Origin: Prorocentrum cordatum
Taxonomy: Eukaryota > Sar > Dinophyceae > Prorocentrales > Prorocentraceae
Direction of reading: 5' to 3'
NCBI GenBank assembly: GCA_963575745.1
Contig: CAUYUJ010007418.1
Coordinates: forward strand, 10,001 to 46,949
DNA length: 36,949 nucleotides
How positions within the stretch are numbered: position 1 is the first letter of the stretch; each line of letters opens with the position of its first letter. The notes below the pieces were generated by a model. It was not told where the DNA came from. It saw only the letters and a program-made list of their open reading frames with translations, and did no database searches. A program made the translations under genes and the position numbers. Below are positions 19,081 to 28,205 of this stretch, in pieces.

Positions 19081-19243
19081 GGAGGGAAAGAAACACACAG
19101 ACACAATTAATCGTAGATTCCCGAGAAAATATGGGAAAATATGGGAAGTGGGGGGGAAGACAAAAACCAAGAAAATATCGGAAAATATGGGATTTTGTTT
19201 TATTTGTGTGTATTTATTTGTGTGTCCTTGGGCCCCTTCACAG
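19081..19243 (+). repeat. Interspersed repeat B, copy 1
   Basis: Starts TCAGGAGGGAAAGAAACACA, then ATTAATCG and tandem ATGGGAAAATATGGGAA. It ends TTTGTGTGTATTTATTTGTG, TGTCC, GGGCCCCTTCACAG. Three other full copies (28250-28407, 35405-35585, 35680-35850) have the same orientation. The AT-rich, GT-ended body with a terminal CCCCTTCACAG looks like an intron 3' end. GTCAGG at 19077 could be its donor. Confidence 0.85.
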
Positions 19244-19430
19244 GGGCGAGTGCAGAGAAGGACAGCCCTCCTGTCTGGGGATGCCCCGGCGGGCGCCCCG
19301 GGGCCGGCGCCGGCCAGACCGCTGCCGCGGCCCCCGTGGCGGAGGGCCCGAGGCCCACGCGTGCCCCGCGCTCGGCGGCTGCTCCGAGCGCCGACGGGCG
19401 TCGAGCACGCCTCCTCCGCCTCCTCCTCCG
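19244..19430 (+). CDS. Weak exon candidate after repeat B
   Basis: Directly after the CAG that ends repeat B, one frame reads PGAGAGQTAAAAPVAEGPRP in codons mostly ending in G/C. Low-complexity Ala/Pro/Arg composition and a competing frame keep confidence low. Confidence 0.2.
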
Positions 19431-19584
19431 TCCCCAGACGCCCGCCTTAGGCGCGCTGCGGCGGGGGGGCGGGACTCCTCTCTCTCAGGGTCTGGCGCTC
19501 CTCCATCCCCAGACGTGTCGGTAGGGCGGGCCAGACGTTTCGCTCACCACGTCCGATCCTGAAGATTGGAGGCTGAGACTGTTT

Positions 19585-19875
19585 CACGGATGCAGGGCGG
19601 GTGGTTTTCAGCATGTGGCTCTCGCTTCGGCGCCGCGCACCTTCGCCCTGAAAGTGTGCGACAGCTTCACGGATGGATGGCGGATGGTTTTCAAAATGTT
19701 GTTCTCGCTTGAATCGCCTCGCACATTCGCCTTGAAAGTTTGCAGAAGATTCACGGACGGAGGGTGGTTGGTTGGTTTTCGTTTGGTTCTCGCTTCAGCG
19801 CGGCGCACTGTCGTTTTTTAATGTTGCAGCAGTTGCACGAATGGAAGGTGGGTGGTTTTCCCCATGTTGTTCTGG
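19585..19875. repeat. 83-84-bp tandem repeat, about 3.5 copies
   Basis: Units start at CACGGATG (19585), CACGGATG (19668), CACGGACG (19752) and CACGAATG (19836). Each contains GGTGGTTTTC, TTCTCGCTT and CGCACNTTCGCCNTGAAAGT. Copies are moderately diverged. Confidence 0.85.
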
Positions 19876-20082
19876 CCGTATATTGTCTGGACGCAACAGT
19901 CACATTAACTTGCGAGGGTGAAGTCCCAGGAATTGTGCTTTGGCACGATCAGACGCGTGACTTCCAATGGGGCATTTGCCGCAATTAAAATTATTGTTGA
20001 GTCCTATGTAGAGGGAACTTCGAGGGAGGGTGTATTGCAACATCGTTGATGCGTCTTGGTTTACACTGGTCGTCTTCTTTTT

Positions 20083-20300
20083 CCTCCTCCTTCTTCTTCT
20101 CCCCCCTCCTCCCCCCTCATCCTCCTCCTCCTCCCCCCTCCTCACCCCTCACCCCCGTCCTCCTCCTCCTCCTCCTCCTCCTCCTCCTCCTCCTCCTCCT
20201 CGTCCTCTTCCTCCTCTTCCTCCTCCTCCTCCTCCTCCTCCTCCTCCTGCTCCCCGTCGTCCTTATCCCCCTCCTTCTCATCCTCCTCATCCTCCTCCTA
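20083..20300. repeat. TCC pyrimidine array upstream of a splice acceptor
   Basis: Nearly uninterrupted C/T for over 200 nt. It ends 17 nt before the acceptor GCGCGCAG|GCC of the cupin exon, so it can act as an oversized polypyrimidine tract. Confidence 0.9.
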
Positions 20301-20317
20301 CGTGATCTCGCGCGCAG

Positions 20318-20416
20318 GCCTACCGGGCCTTCAGCGAGGGCTTCTCCGTGGTGCTGACGGGCGTGGAGCGCCTCTTCGAGCCAGCGTTCAAACTATGTAG
20401 CCGGCTGTCCCCGGGA
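20318..20416 (+). CDS. JmjC/cupin-type oxygenase, exon a
   Basis: After GCGCGCAG| the frame reads AYRAFSEGFSVVLTGVERLF, then EPAFKLCSRL. This matches the strand before the metal site in Cupin_4/JmjC ribosomal-oxygenase-like proteins, where a G-x-(S/T)-V-V-L-x-G/N-V segment is followed by a helix and then an N-x-Y-L-T-P-P strand. The following exon supplies the latter. The donor is uncertain; a phase-0 GC donor at 20417 (GGA|GCTGCT) would fit. The gap to the next exon contains repeat G. Confidence 0.55.
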
Positions 20417-20442
20417 GCTGCTAGAATTGGCCATGGCCCGAC

Positions 20443-20617
20443 CTTGAGATCCCAGCGTTGCAGGTTTTTCCACACTGGGCGTTCTCGCCCTGGTGCTGGC
20501 CCCCGGACCCTCACAGATCAATGCGGCTCGAAAAATGCCGCAGGACGACGGGGTCTGGGACTCTGGTCGCGATGTTTGGCGATGTTGCAATTTGTGTGCA
20601 ATGTAGGATCTCGGGGA
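20443..20617 (+). mobile_element. Interspersed repeat G, copy 1
   Basis: Terminal segments TTGAGATCCCAGCGTTGCA and TGCAATGTAGGATCTCGG are imperfect inverted repeats. The body has GGACCCTCACAGATCAATGC, GGCTCGAAAAATG and GGTCTGGGACTCTGG. Related sequence is at 31330-31490 and 35018-35165 (same strand), 30840-30970 (opposite) and partly 28480-28560. Here it lies between the two cupin exons. Confidence 0.75.
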
Positions 20618-20736
20618 AGATGGCCCTAGCTTTCCCATGGAGGCGCAGATGGCTTCCAGAGCACCCCATCGTGAGGCACAGAGGCCCCAAAGTGGCGCGG
20701 ACAGTTGGGAGCACCTTGGGCCAGGACCGCTTCTAG

Positions 20737-20910
20737 CAACACCCGATGTCCCTGGAGCTGGGCTTGCCCGTCCACGCCAACGCCTACCTGACGCCGCCCG
20801 GGGGCACCTCCGCCTTCGGGTTCCACGCGGACCCGTGGTCGGTGCTCGTGCTGCAGACGCACGGCAGCAAGACGTGGCACATCGGCGGCACCAGGAGCCC
20901 CGCGCCAGTG
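20737..20910 (+). CDS. JmjC/cupin-type oxygenase, exon b with HxD motif
   Basis: Reads LGLPVHANAYLTPPGGTSAF, then GFHADPWSVLVLQTHGSKTW and HIGG. In Cupin_4/JmjC-family 2-oxoglutarate/Fe(II) oxygenases (NO66/MINA53 and bacterial YcfD type), N-x-Y-L-T-P-P is followed by the iron-binding H-x-D and an F/L-V-L-Q-x-x-G-x-K-x-W strand; all are present here (His-Ala-Asp). The second iron histidine and the 2-oxoglutarate lysine/arginine region are not found nearby. The acceptor CTTCTAG|CAA sits just after an in-frame stop; the donor is probably GTG|GTACCG at 20911. The substrate (ribosomal protein, histone or other) cannot be deduced. Confidence 0.72.
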
Positions 20911-21079
20911 GTACCGAACAGTTCCCGGTGCCTGCACCGCCATACAAGCCTTATGCCTGGGGTGTGGCTCTTCTAAAACAAGTTTCTGCACCGAGGGACT
21001 TCCGCTTGCCTTGGTGATGAGCTGGCCTTTTCAGCTGGGCATCCGGGCAGTACCCGACCTGAGTCCCACAGGTAGTCCC

Positions 21080-21175
21080 ACAGGTCAGGTGTTCGTGCTC
21101 GCTGTGGATGACCTTCTTGAAGCCTGCCTGGCGGATCTGCTCGAAATTAGCTCGACTCAAGTCAGCCACGCGCAG
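21080..21175 (-). CDS. Minus-strand exon candidate
   Basis: The reverse strand reads ANFEQIRQAGFKKVIHSEHE, then HLT. Of about 21 central codons, 19 end in G/C, clearly better than the opposing plus frame (VFVLAVDDLLEACLADLLEI). An AG|ATC near 21142 (reverse) and a CAG|GTCGGG donor near 21059 are possible junctions. No family recognised. It would be on the opposite strand to the cupin gene. Confidence 0.35.
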
Positions 21176-21182
21176 AGGGGGG

Positions 21183-21290
21183 TAGGAGGAGGGGGGAGGG
21201 CTTCTTAGAAGCACCCCCCCTTCTGAGAAGGCGCGGGTCTTGTCTATGGATGCAGGGCCGGCGCCCTCTGAGAAGCCGTCCCCCCTCCCC
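21183..21290 (+). repeat. Repeat H, partial copy
   Basis: CTTCTTAGAAGC, CTTCTGAGAAGGCGCGGGTC and GGCGCCCTCTGAGAAG resemble the left parts of 27075-27252 and 30480-30650. Confidence 0.5.
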
Positions 21291-21714
21291 TTGCCCCCGT
21301 TGTGTGCGCCGCCAATCAAGTACGACCCATTTTCGATTTCGATCTGCGGACGCTCGACGCACGAGCGGAGCCCCGCGCCCCTCGAGGAAGGCCCCCCGGA
21401 CGAGCATCCGACACAGCGGGGGGGCTCTCCGCCCCACCAGGCCCCCCACCCACCGCAGAGTCCAGCCCGCGGGGGCCTCCCCAGACATCCAGCACTCCAA
21501 CCGTTTTCTTATTCACTGTTTTGCCGATCGGCGAGAGCCCTCGCACCCCCCCCCCATGGAGTAGACCTTGCCTGTTTTCGGCGCCTGTTCCGAGCAGGTG
21601 GAGTCTCCCCCATAGGACGCACTGTTGCAAACCGTCGCATTAAGCAGAGGTCCAGAGCCAGACCCCCCCCGTCCCCCCCCCCCCCTTCCGCCCAATGTCG
21701 ATGGGTGGACCCTC

Positions 21715-21835
21715 GGAAGTCTGGACCACTTGCCTGGGGCTGGTTTTTCATCCTGAGTCGGTTGTGTTGGACGGCCCCTCGGCCCAGCAGGGCCCCCAGA
21801 GGCCGCAAAAGTGGCCAAGAACCGGCCGTTGACGT
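21715..21835 (+). repeat. Interspersed repeat J, copy 1
   Basis: AGTCTGGACCACTTGCC, TGGGGCTGGTTTTTCATCC, GGACGGCCC and GAGGCCGCAAAAGTGGCC match 33925-34035 and 35855-35965 in the same order and strand. Confidence 0.7.
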
Positions 21836-21894
21836 GTGTGCCCGCCCCGCTTTCTTCCGGATTCTGGCAGGTTGACTTGCATGGAGAGGACGAG

Positions 21895-21965
21895 GTGGGG
21901 GGGGGCGCGGCAACGCGCGAAAGGCTATTTGCATTTCACGCAAATTGGGAGCCACTTGCACGCGG
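21895..21965. repeat. Interspersed repeat K, copy 2
   Basis: Second copy of the 18340-18405 sequence, with TTTCACGCAAATTGGGAGCC as the best-kept block. Confidence 0.6.
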
Positions 21966-22092
21966 CGGAGGGGGGACCCGGGGCGGGAGATTTAAGACTA
22001 TGTGGCGTGCGTGTTTTCTCGCAGCGGGAGCCCTTTTTTCGTGCGGCATCTCATGATGTGACCTTGCTCGCGCGCATGACTGTATCATGATC

Positions 22093-22165
22093 GTCACAAA
22101 CACCACAACAACAACAGCAGCAACAGCAACAGCATCAGCATCAGCATCAGCATCATCATCATCAG

Positions 22166-22206
<41 letters not shown>

Positions 22207-22350
22207 GCATCGCCATCATCCCCATTGCTCATCCTCATCATTATCATCCTCATCCTCCTCATCATCATCATCGTCATCATCGCCATCATCAGCACTGCTC
22301 ATCCTCCTCATCCTCCTCCCCATCCTCACCATCATCAACATAATACCTCC
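22093..22350. repeat. CAG/CAT trinucleotide array 1
   Basis: (ACA)n and (CAG)n at the left become (CAT)n and then TCCTCATCA. No gene. Confidence 0.95.
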
Positions 22351-22627
22351 CTGTTCACCGCTGCTGTCGTCTTGCTGATCGCATCCTCCTCGTGCACACG
22401 AGCGCAGCGTTAATACCACGACGCAGACGCTACAGTGTTTTTTTCTGCCGTGCACGCTAGCGCACCTATTGTCGTCCGCAATGCACAGTGAACACAGTGC
22501 TTCTCTACCGGGCACGCTCTAGCACAAATCGTCTCGAATATCTCGTTGCTGCCTGTTCACCGCCGCTATCTTGCTGGCCGCATCCTCTTACAGCTGCGAA
22601 CTCGAGCGCTCACGGGAGCCGTGGTTA

Positions 22628-22631
22628 TCAC

Positions 22632-22692
<61 letters not shown>

Positions 22693-22890
22693 GTTAGCAT
22701 CGACAACATCATCAGCATCATCAGCATCAGCATCATCATCATAATCATCATTCCTCCCCGCCCACGTCTCTGTCACAATCACCATCACCATCACCATACG
22801 TCATCATCCTCGCCGCCTCCGCATCACCAACATCATCAGCATCATAACCCCTCCTCCTCCTCCTGCTCCTCCTCCTCCTTCTCATCGCCG

Positions 22891-22929
<39 letters not shown>

Positions 22930-22962
22930 GCATCATCATCATCATCATCAGCATCAGAATCA
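22628..22962. repeat. CAT trinucleotide array 2
   Basis: (ATC)n with CAGCAT variants and a CTCCTC patch (about 22850-22880). It ends exactly where the spliced-leader match begins. Confidence 0.95.
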
Positions 22963-22984
22963 TCCGTAGCTATTTTGGCTCAAG
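22963..22984 (+). other. Relict dinoflagellate spliced leader in genomic DNA
   Basis: The 22 nt read TCCGTAGCTATTTTGGCTCA plus AG. The conserved dinoflagellate spliced leader is DCCGTAGCCATTTTGGCTCA plus AG; only position 9 (C to T) differs. A genomic leader directly in front of a gene-like sequence is the mark of an mRNA that was trans-spliced, reverse transcribed and reinserted. There is no downstream GT donor as in SL RNA genes (the next bases are CCAGTGCG). Confidence 0.9.
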
Positions 22985-24265
22985 CCAGTGCGCTAGCGGC
23001 CCTCGGCGGCTGGCGCGGTTTGGGATGGCGCGGGTGGCGGCCCCTCTCGCGGGAGGACGCTGGTGGCGGCGCGCTGGGCCCGAGTGCGGCACGGCGGCAG
23101 CGCAGACGCGCAAGCCAGGCTTGGGCTCGCTGGTCGGGGGACGTGCTCGTCCACGACCTGCAGCGGCCGGCCATCTCTGGAGAGGCAGGTACGAGAAGCT
23201 GGCGGCGGCGCTGGAAGACCCCTCCATCGCGGACCGCCTCGCGGTGGTGGCGGGGCACATGCACGACCTGGTCCACGACAAGGTCGCGTCGCCAGTCGAC
23301 ACGCTGCGGAGGAACGTGGCGCTCCACTCGGCCGTGGTGCCGTGGCCGCTGGAGTCGGCCACTGCTGCGGCGCTGCGCCGCGCCCAAAAGGGCGCGCGGC
23401 TGCCCGCGGTCCCCCGGCCCCCCGCGCTTAACGGCGCGGCGGCGTCCTTCGTGCCGTGCCGCGGCTACTTCATGGGCGACGTCAGGGGCGGCACCGTCGA
23501 CAGCGCCGACGTCGGCATCGTCAAGGGCGCGGTCGGCGGCGCGAGCGACGGTTTCGCGGTGAGAGAGTTGCTCACGGTCGACAGGCTGCTCGAGGACCTC
23601 GGGGTGCAAGGCGACGGGGGCGCCACCACCGAGGTCTGTGAGGCGCTGGCGGTGGAGGAGATCGTGCAGGAGGGTCTCGGGAAAGAGCTGGAGGACGCGC
23701 AGTGCCTGGGTGAGGTCGGGGGCACGGCCCACGGCACTGGTGCAGGGCGTTGTTTTCGGCGCGCTGTCCGACGACGTGGACGAGCTCAGCGTCGATGGCA
23801 CCGCCCCGACGGCTCCTGCGAGCGACGCCGAGGAGTTCGAGGAGGAGGAGCTGGAGGCCCACGTTTACGAGGACAGCGCCGACGACCAGAAGCAGGCCGT
23901 GGTGCAGAGCCACGGCGAAGTGGGCGCAGGCGGGGGCCTCTCGGACGGTGAGCCTGCAGGCATGGACGGCGCCGTGGCGGAGATCGAGGGGGCGACTTGC
24001 TTCTTCGACTGGATAGACGACGCGGCGCTCTTCGGCCCCAACGGCCCTGTGGAGAAGGCCCACTTCCTGGACCGCGCCAGCCTGGACGCGCTGGCAGTGC
24101 GACGCAGTGGAGGTGCTCCGCTGGCGCGCGCTGGACAGTGCCAAGGACGACCACGCCGCGGGGCGCGACGGGGACACAGACAAGGGCGTGGACATGGACG
24201 AGTTCACGCAGGCAGTACGGGCCGAGGCCCAAGGAGCAGATGGAGCGAGCAGGATACTGTTGTGA
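22985..24265 (+). pseudogene. Spliced-leader-tagged processed pseudogene, EF-hand-like C-terminus
   Basis: It starts directly after the leader relict; the first ATG is at 23025. Strongly G/C-ending codons occur in successive, different frames. Frame 1 holds RYEKLAAALEDPSIADRLAV, AGHMHDLVHDKVASPVDTLR and DRLLEDLGVQGDGG to about 23690. A second frame from about 23744 holds VFGALSDDVDELSVDG, acidic EEFEEEELEAHVYED, and FFDWIDDAALFGPNGPVEKA. A third from about 24095 holds EVLRWRALDSAKDD and the EF-hand-type loop DGDTDKGVDMDEF (24167-24205), ending at TGA 24263-24265. A shorter frame slip lies near 23140-23190 (DVLVHDLQRPAISGE). No intron-like separators explain the shifts well, so indel decay is likeliest; assembly error or tiny introns remain possible. 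No poly(A) tail is seen. Parent family unknown. Confidence 0.6.
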
Positions 24266-24344
24266 TGCACCGCACTAACATGGAGCGACAAGTCGGTGGG
24301 CGTTGGCGCTTCGGCCTCGACTCACCTTGGGAGAGCAGGATCAT

Positions 24345-24940
24345 AACCAGCACCAGCATCATCGTAAGCGTCGCCATTATCATCCTCATCCCCATCCTCA
24401 TCATCATTCCTGCTACTTTTCCTCCCCTTCCTCATCCTCAACATCAGCGTCGCCCTCTTCACTGTCGCTCCTCCTCATCCTCCTCATCGTCAGCATCATC
24501 GTCATCATCCCTACTCGCCCCCGTCCGCGTCGTCAGCACCGTCTTATCGTCATAGACACCATCATCATCACCACCGCCACCAGCATCACCATCGTCATCG
24601 TAATTCCCGTCGTCTTTACCATCGTCGTCGTCATCAGCGTCGTCATCATCGTCGTCATCATCATCGCCGTCGTCATCACCATCGCCTTCGTCATCATCAT
24701 CATCATCATCAGTCCTTCTCCTTCTTCTCCTCCGCCTCCTCCCTTTTCTCCTCCTTCACCTCCTCATCCTCCTCCTCTTCCTCTCCTCCTCCTCTTTGCT
24801 CCCATGGCAGGACGACGGGTGGGGTCACCATCAGCATCATCACCATTATCATTTGGTTCCTTCTCCTCATGTTCATTCTCGTCTCCATCCGCATCCTCAT
24901 CTCCTTACTCCCCCGCGCAATTAGGAACAAAAAGACATTC
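24345..24940. repeat. CAT/CGTCAT trinucleotide array 3
   Basis: ATCATCC, CGTCATCAT and TCCTCCT stretches. Together with array 2 it brackets the pseudogene. Confidence 0.9.
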
Positions 24941-24949
24941 GCAACATCA

Positions 24950-25915
24950 GAAACAACAGTAAAAACATGCAATCAAAAACAATAAGAAAACCTTACACCC
25001 AAAAATATTAAGAATCCCATGCAATCATCAATAATGGGTAATCCACACAATCAAAACAAGAAGACATCCGTACACTCAAAAACAATCAGAAAACGTCTTG
25101 GGTCCACGAACCTTGTGACGGTACCCAACAAAAACTTGGGAGGGTGCCACAAAGAGTAACATGAATGGTGTTCGTGTTTCCGGACTTCCTCTGGGCTTTT
25201 GTTCCAGCCCAGATTTTCAAAATCAAGAACAAAAAGTAACACCTAGAGATCAGATCCAGAAGAAATCCGTGCAATCAAGAACAATATGAAACCCGTGCAA
25301 CCAGAAACAATAACAGACCCATACAGTCAACAATAGAAAGATGTTATGTTTTTCTGGTACCCTCACAGTTTGCTGCATGTTTTTGGTAGTTATTGGTCGT
25401 TTGGTACCCTCACAGGGTTCGTGGACCCAAGACGTGTTCTTGTTGTTTTCGATTGTATTGGTGCCTTTTTGTTTTTGATTGTATGGTTGTCGCATTGATT
25501 CTGATTGCATGGATGTCTGTTTCCTTCTTATTAGACGGATTTATTATTGTTTTTGATGCTATGGATTTCTTTTGTTTTTGATTGTGCGGAACCGGGCTGG
25601 AGGAGCCCAGAAGAAGTCCGAAAGCACGAAAACCATTACTGTAATTCAGTTTCCTGGTACCATCACATGTTGTTGGTGTATTTGTTTTTTGATTTTTGGT
25701 TACCCTCACAGGGTTTGTGGACCCAAGACGTTCTCTTATTGTTTGAGAGTGCACGGATGTCTTCTTGTTCGTGATAAAATGGATTTCCCATTGTTTGTGA
25801 TGATATGGGTTTCTTATTGGTTTGAGCGTAAAGTTGTCTTATTATTTTGATTGTATGTATGTCTTGTTGTGTTTGATTGTGCAGATGTCTTATGATCCTG
25901 ATTGCGCGGAGGAGT
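24950..25915. repeat. AT-rich island: opposed arms of ~26-bp repeats with repeat M
   Basis: From 24950 to about 25335 units read like CATGCAATCAAAAACAATAA. From about 25440 to 25915 they read as the complement (TTGTTTTTGATTGTATGGAT, GTCTT). A longer block M (GGTACCCTCACAGGGTTCGT, then GGACCCAAGACGT) occurs inverted at 25098-25130, and in plus orientation near 25408-25438 and 25695-25728. Blocks GAAGTCCGAAAGCACGAAAA and its complement flank it. The region is far more AT-rich than its surroundings. Small frames inside are repeat products. Confidence 0.8.
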
Positions 25916-26099
25916 GTGGAGATGAGGAGGGGAGGATGAAGACGAGAATGAACATGAGGAGAAAGGAAAGGATTATGATGGTGGCCATGATGATGATGAT
26001 GGTGGCGATGAGGATGAAGATGAGAACAGCCTCACGCCACATAGTATCAAATATCACCCTTACGGGGGGATGCCATTCCAGTAAACTTGTCAGGCTAAG

Positions 26100-26815
26100 A
26101 TATAGATATGTCATGTTTGTTGATACATACGTATGTATACAAACATGTGTGTTTGTTTGTATGTATGTATGCGTGCGTGCATATATGCATATATGTATGC
26201 ATGGATGTAGGTGTATGTGTATGAATGTGTGTGGATGCATGTATGCTTGTATGTGTATGTTTGTGCGCATGTGTGTATGAAAGAATGTATGTATGTGTGC
26301 ATGTATGTATGTATGGATGTGTATGTATGCATGTATGTATGTATGTGTGTATGTACGTATGTAGTGCAATGGAATGGAATGGAATGGAATGGAATGGAAT
26401 GTAACGCAATGTAATGTAGTGTAATGTAATGTACTGTAATGTAATGTAATGGAATGGAATGGACATGTAAAAGTAATGTAAATGTAACGTAACGTAATGT
26501 AACATAACGTAATGTAATGTAATGTGAGGTGATGTAATGTAATGGAATGTATGTATGCAGGGGTGTGTAGATGTATGTGTGCATGGTTGGATGCATTGAT
26601 ATCTGTATGCATGCATGCATGATTGTATGTGTGCATGTGTATGTGTGTATGCATGTATGCATGTACGGCTGTATGTGTGTATGTGTGTATGTATGTGTGC
26701 ATGAATGTATGTATGCGTGTGCGTATGTCTGTCTGGAATGTATTGTGTATGCATGTGTGTGCATGTACGTGTGGATGGATGGATGGATTGATGGATGCAT
26801 ATGTGTAATACTTTG
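26100..26815. repeat. TATG tetramer and TAATG/TGGAA pentamer arrays
   Basis: GTATGTAT units to about 26362, GGAATGGAAT from 26370 to 26400, TAATG pentamers to about 26550, then TGTATG/GCATG units with GGAT (26773-26795). Mirror of the block at 160-830 in kind, not in sequence order. Confidence 0.9.
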
Positions 26816-26818
<3 letters not shown>

Positions 26819-26857
<39 letters not shown>

Positions 26858-26882
26858 GTGTGTATGTGTATATATATATATA
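26819..26882. repeat. TA dinucleotide array
   Basis: (TA)n with a GTGTGTATGTG interruption. Confidence 0.9.
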
Positions 26883-27074
26883 CCACAATACGCTCCAGGG
26901 GGCCCGCACCACAGGGCCCCACCCGCGACGGACTCCTCCGGCCCGCAGGGGGCCCCACCCCGCTCCGCAGCCGTTTCGGGCCCCCCCGGCGGCGGCCCCG
27001 CCGCCCCGGCGCCCGCGCAGGGGCGGGCCCGCTCTCCACGGCCGCCCCCCTGTGGAGGCTGACCTGCGGGGTGG
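26883..27074. other. Unassigned GC-rich sequence
   Basis: Very GC-rich, with C and G runs. Frames on both strands are open; none is clearly favoured. Confidence 0.25.
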
Positions 27075-27252
27075 GAGTGGGAAGGAGAAGGCCGTCTCAG
27101 AGGGCTGCGGGACTTCTGAGCAGCCCCGGCGCCCTCTGAGAGGTGCCCCGCGTCTTCGGGGAAGGCTCCGAGGACTTCTCGGGCGGCCCGGGGGGCTTCC
27201 CGAGCCTCCCGAGAGGGCCTTCTCCGTCTCGCTTCCCCCCCGGGGCGCGCCG
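27075..27252 (+). repeat. Interspersed repeat H, copy 1
   Basis: CTTCTGAGCAGC, GCGCCCTCTGAGAGG, CTTCGGGGAAGGCTCCGAGG, CCGAGCCTCCCGAGAGGGCC, TCTCGCTTCCCCCC and GGGCGCGCCGCC recur in 30480-30650. The many TTCTCAGAA-type dyads make it self-complementary. A short inverted copy is at 35335-35400. Confidence 0.75.
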
Positions 27253-27532
27253 CCGAGTGGCGGCTGGAGGCAGGCTGGTTCGGGCGAGCAGGATCGGGGG
27301 ACCAGGCTCGAGGCGCTGGCTTCGGGGGGGTCCTGGGCGCGCCTTCGGCCTCCTGGGGCGGCCTCGGGCCCCAGTGCCGTCCGAGAACGAGTCCAGGGTG
27401 AAGAACTGCACCGGGTGGACCTCGGAAGGGGTCCAGGGACCGCATGTGAAGGGGATGTGGCTCCAGATCCCCTCCTGATGGCCGCTCGGGGGTCCCAAAC
27501 CGCTTCAGAGCCCCTGGCCGCCTCCATTGTGG

Positions 27533-27930
27533 TAGTGCGTTGCGGTGCGAGGCGCCGACGGCGCCGAGCAAACCACTACCATAGGTCAGCCGCCACTGGT
27601 CTGCGGTCAGGAACGCTGGCTCAGCGTGTCGCGCCGCCAGTTCTGGCCCACCGCACTCTGGAGCGACACGCTGTCCACTTCGCGGTCCCGAGGCGTCCAC
27701 GCCCCGAGCCTTTCCGAGCCTCCCGCCCCGCGTCGCGGTGCGACACGCGCTGTCCGCTTGCAGGGCACGGCGCGCCGCCGGGGCCGGCACCGCCACGGCA
27801 CGCTGAGCCAGAGCTCCTGACGGTAGAAGATGGGCGGCTGACCCGTGTCAGTGTCTCGTGCTGCGCGAGGCGCCGCCCGCGCCCAGCGACCCACTGCCAC
27901 GGGTCGGCCGCCCCTGGCCTGTGGCGGGCG
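27533..27930. mobile_element. Inverted-repeat element I, copy 1
   Basis: Around a centre near 27710, the left arm has GGTCAGCCGCC, GGTCAGGA and CTGGCTCAGCGTG (13 nt). The right arm has the complements CACGCTGAGCCAG, TCCTGACG and GGCGGCTGACC in mirrored order and spacing, and pairing extends weakly beyond. A direct echo of the left edge (CCACTGCCACGGGTCGGCCG) follows at 27888. Copy 2 is at 36446-36640. Confidence 0.75.
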
Positions 27931-27961
27931 ATCGTGAGCAGAGGGCCCCCGACTCGGGGAG

Positions 27962-28198
27962 GCTCGCCCTGCCACCGCCGTGGGGCCCCGCGGGGGCCGG
28001 GCATGCCCGCCGTTTGCGCGGCATGCTCGCCTTCCGCCTGCCCGTGCCGCCCCCGCAGTCGCTGCCCTCCCTCCGCGACCCGCCGGGCGCCGCCCACGCC
28101 GCCCACGCCCGGCTCGGCAAGGCCGCGCCCGAGGCCGCCGAGTCGCCGCGGTCGCCAGGGCGGGACCACCTGAAGGAGCTCTGCGGGAGCTCGGGGGG
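27962..28198 (+). CDS. Gene X, penultimate exon candidate
   Basis: From CGGGGAG|G the frame reads LALPPPWGPAGAGHARRLRG, then MLAFRLPVPPPQSLPSLRDP and ends RDHLKELCGSSGG. Almost all codons end in G/C over about 78 codons. A phase-compatible GC donor (GGG|GCACCG at 28199) would join the acceptor at 28785, making Gly-Ser-Thr-Ala. Pro/Ala-rich, no recognised domain. Confidence 0.45.
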
Positions 28199-28205
28199 GC
28201 ACCGG

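Noticed and set aside
22980-23801. Minus-strand 273-codon frame opposite the processed pseudogene
   Set aside because: It is the antisense shadow of G/C-ending codons; the plus strand carries the spliced-leader relict and the EF-hand-like end.
22093-24940. CAT arrays as a CRISPR-like or regularly spaced repeat
   Set aside because: They are plain trinucleotide microsatellites without spacers.
25890-27527. Minus-strand frames of 545 and 561 codons
   Set aside because: They run through TATG, TAATG and TA arrays; the remaining GC-rich part shows no consistent third-position bias on that strand.
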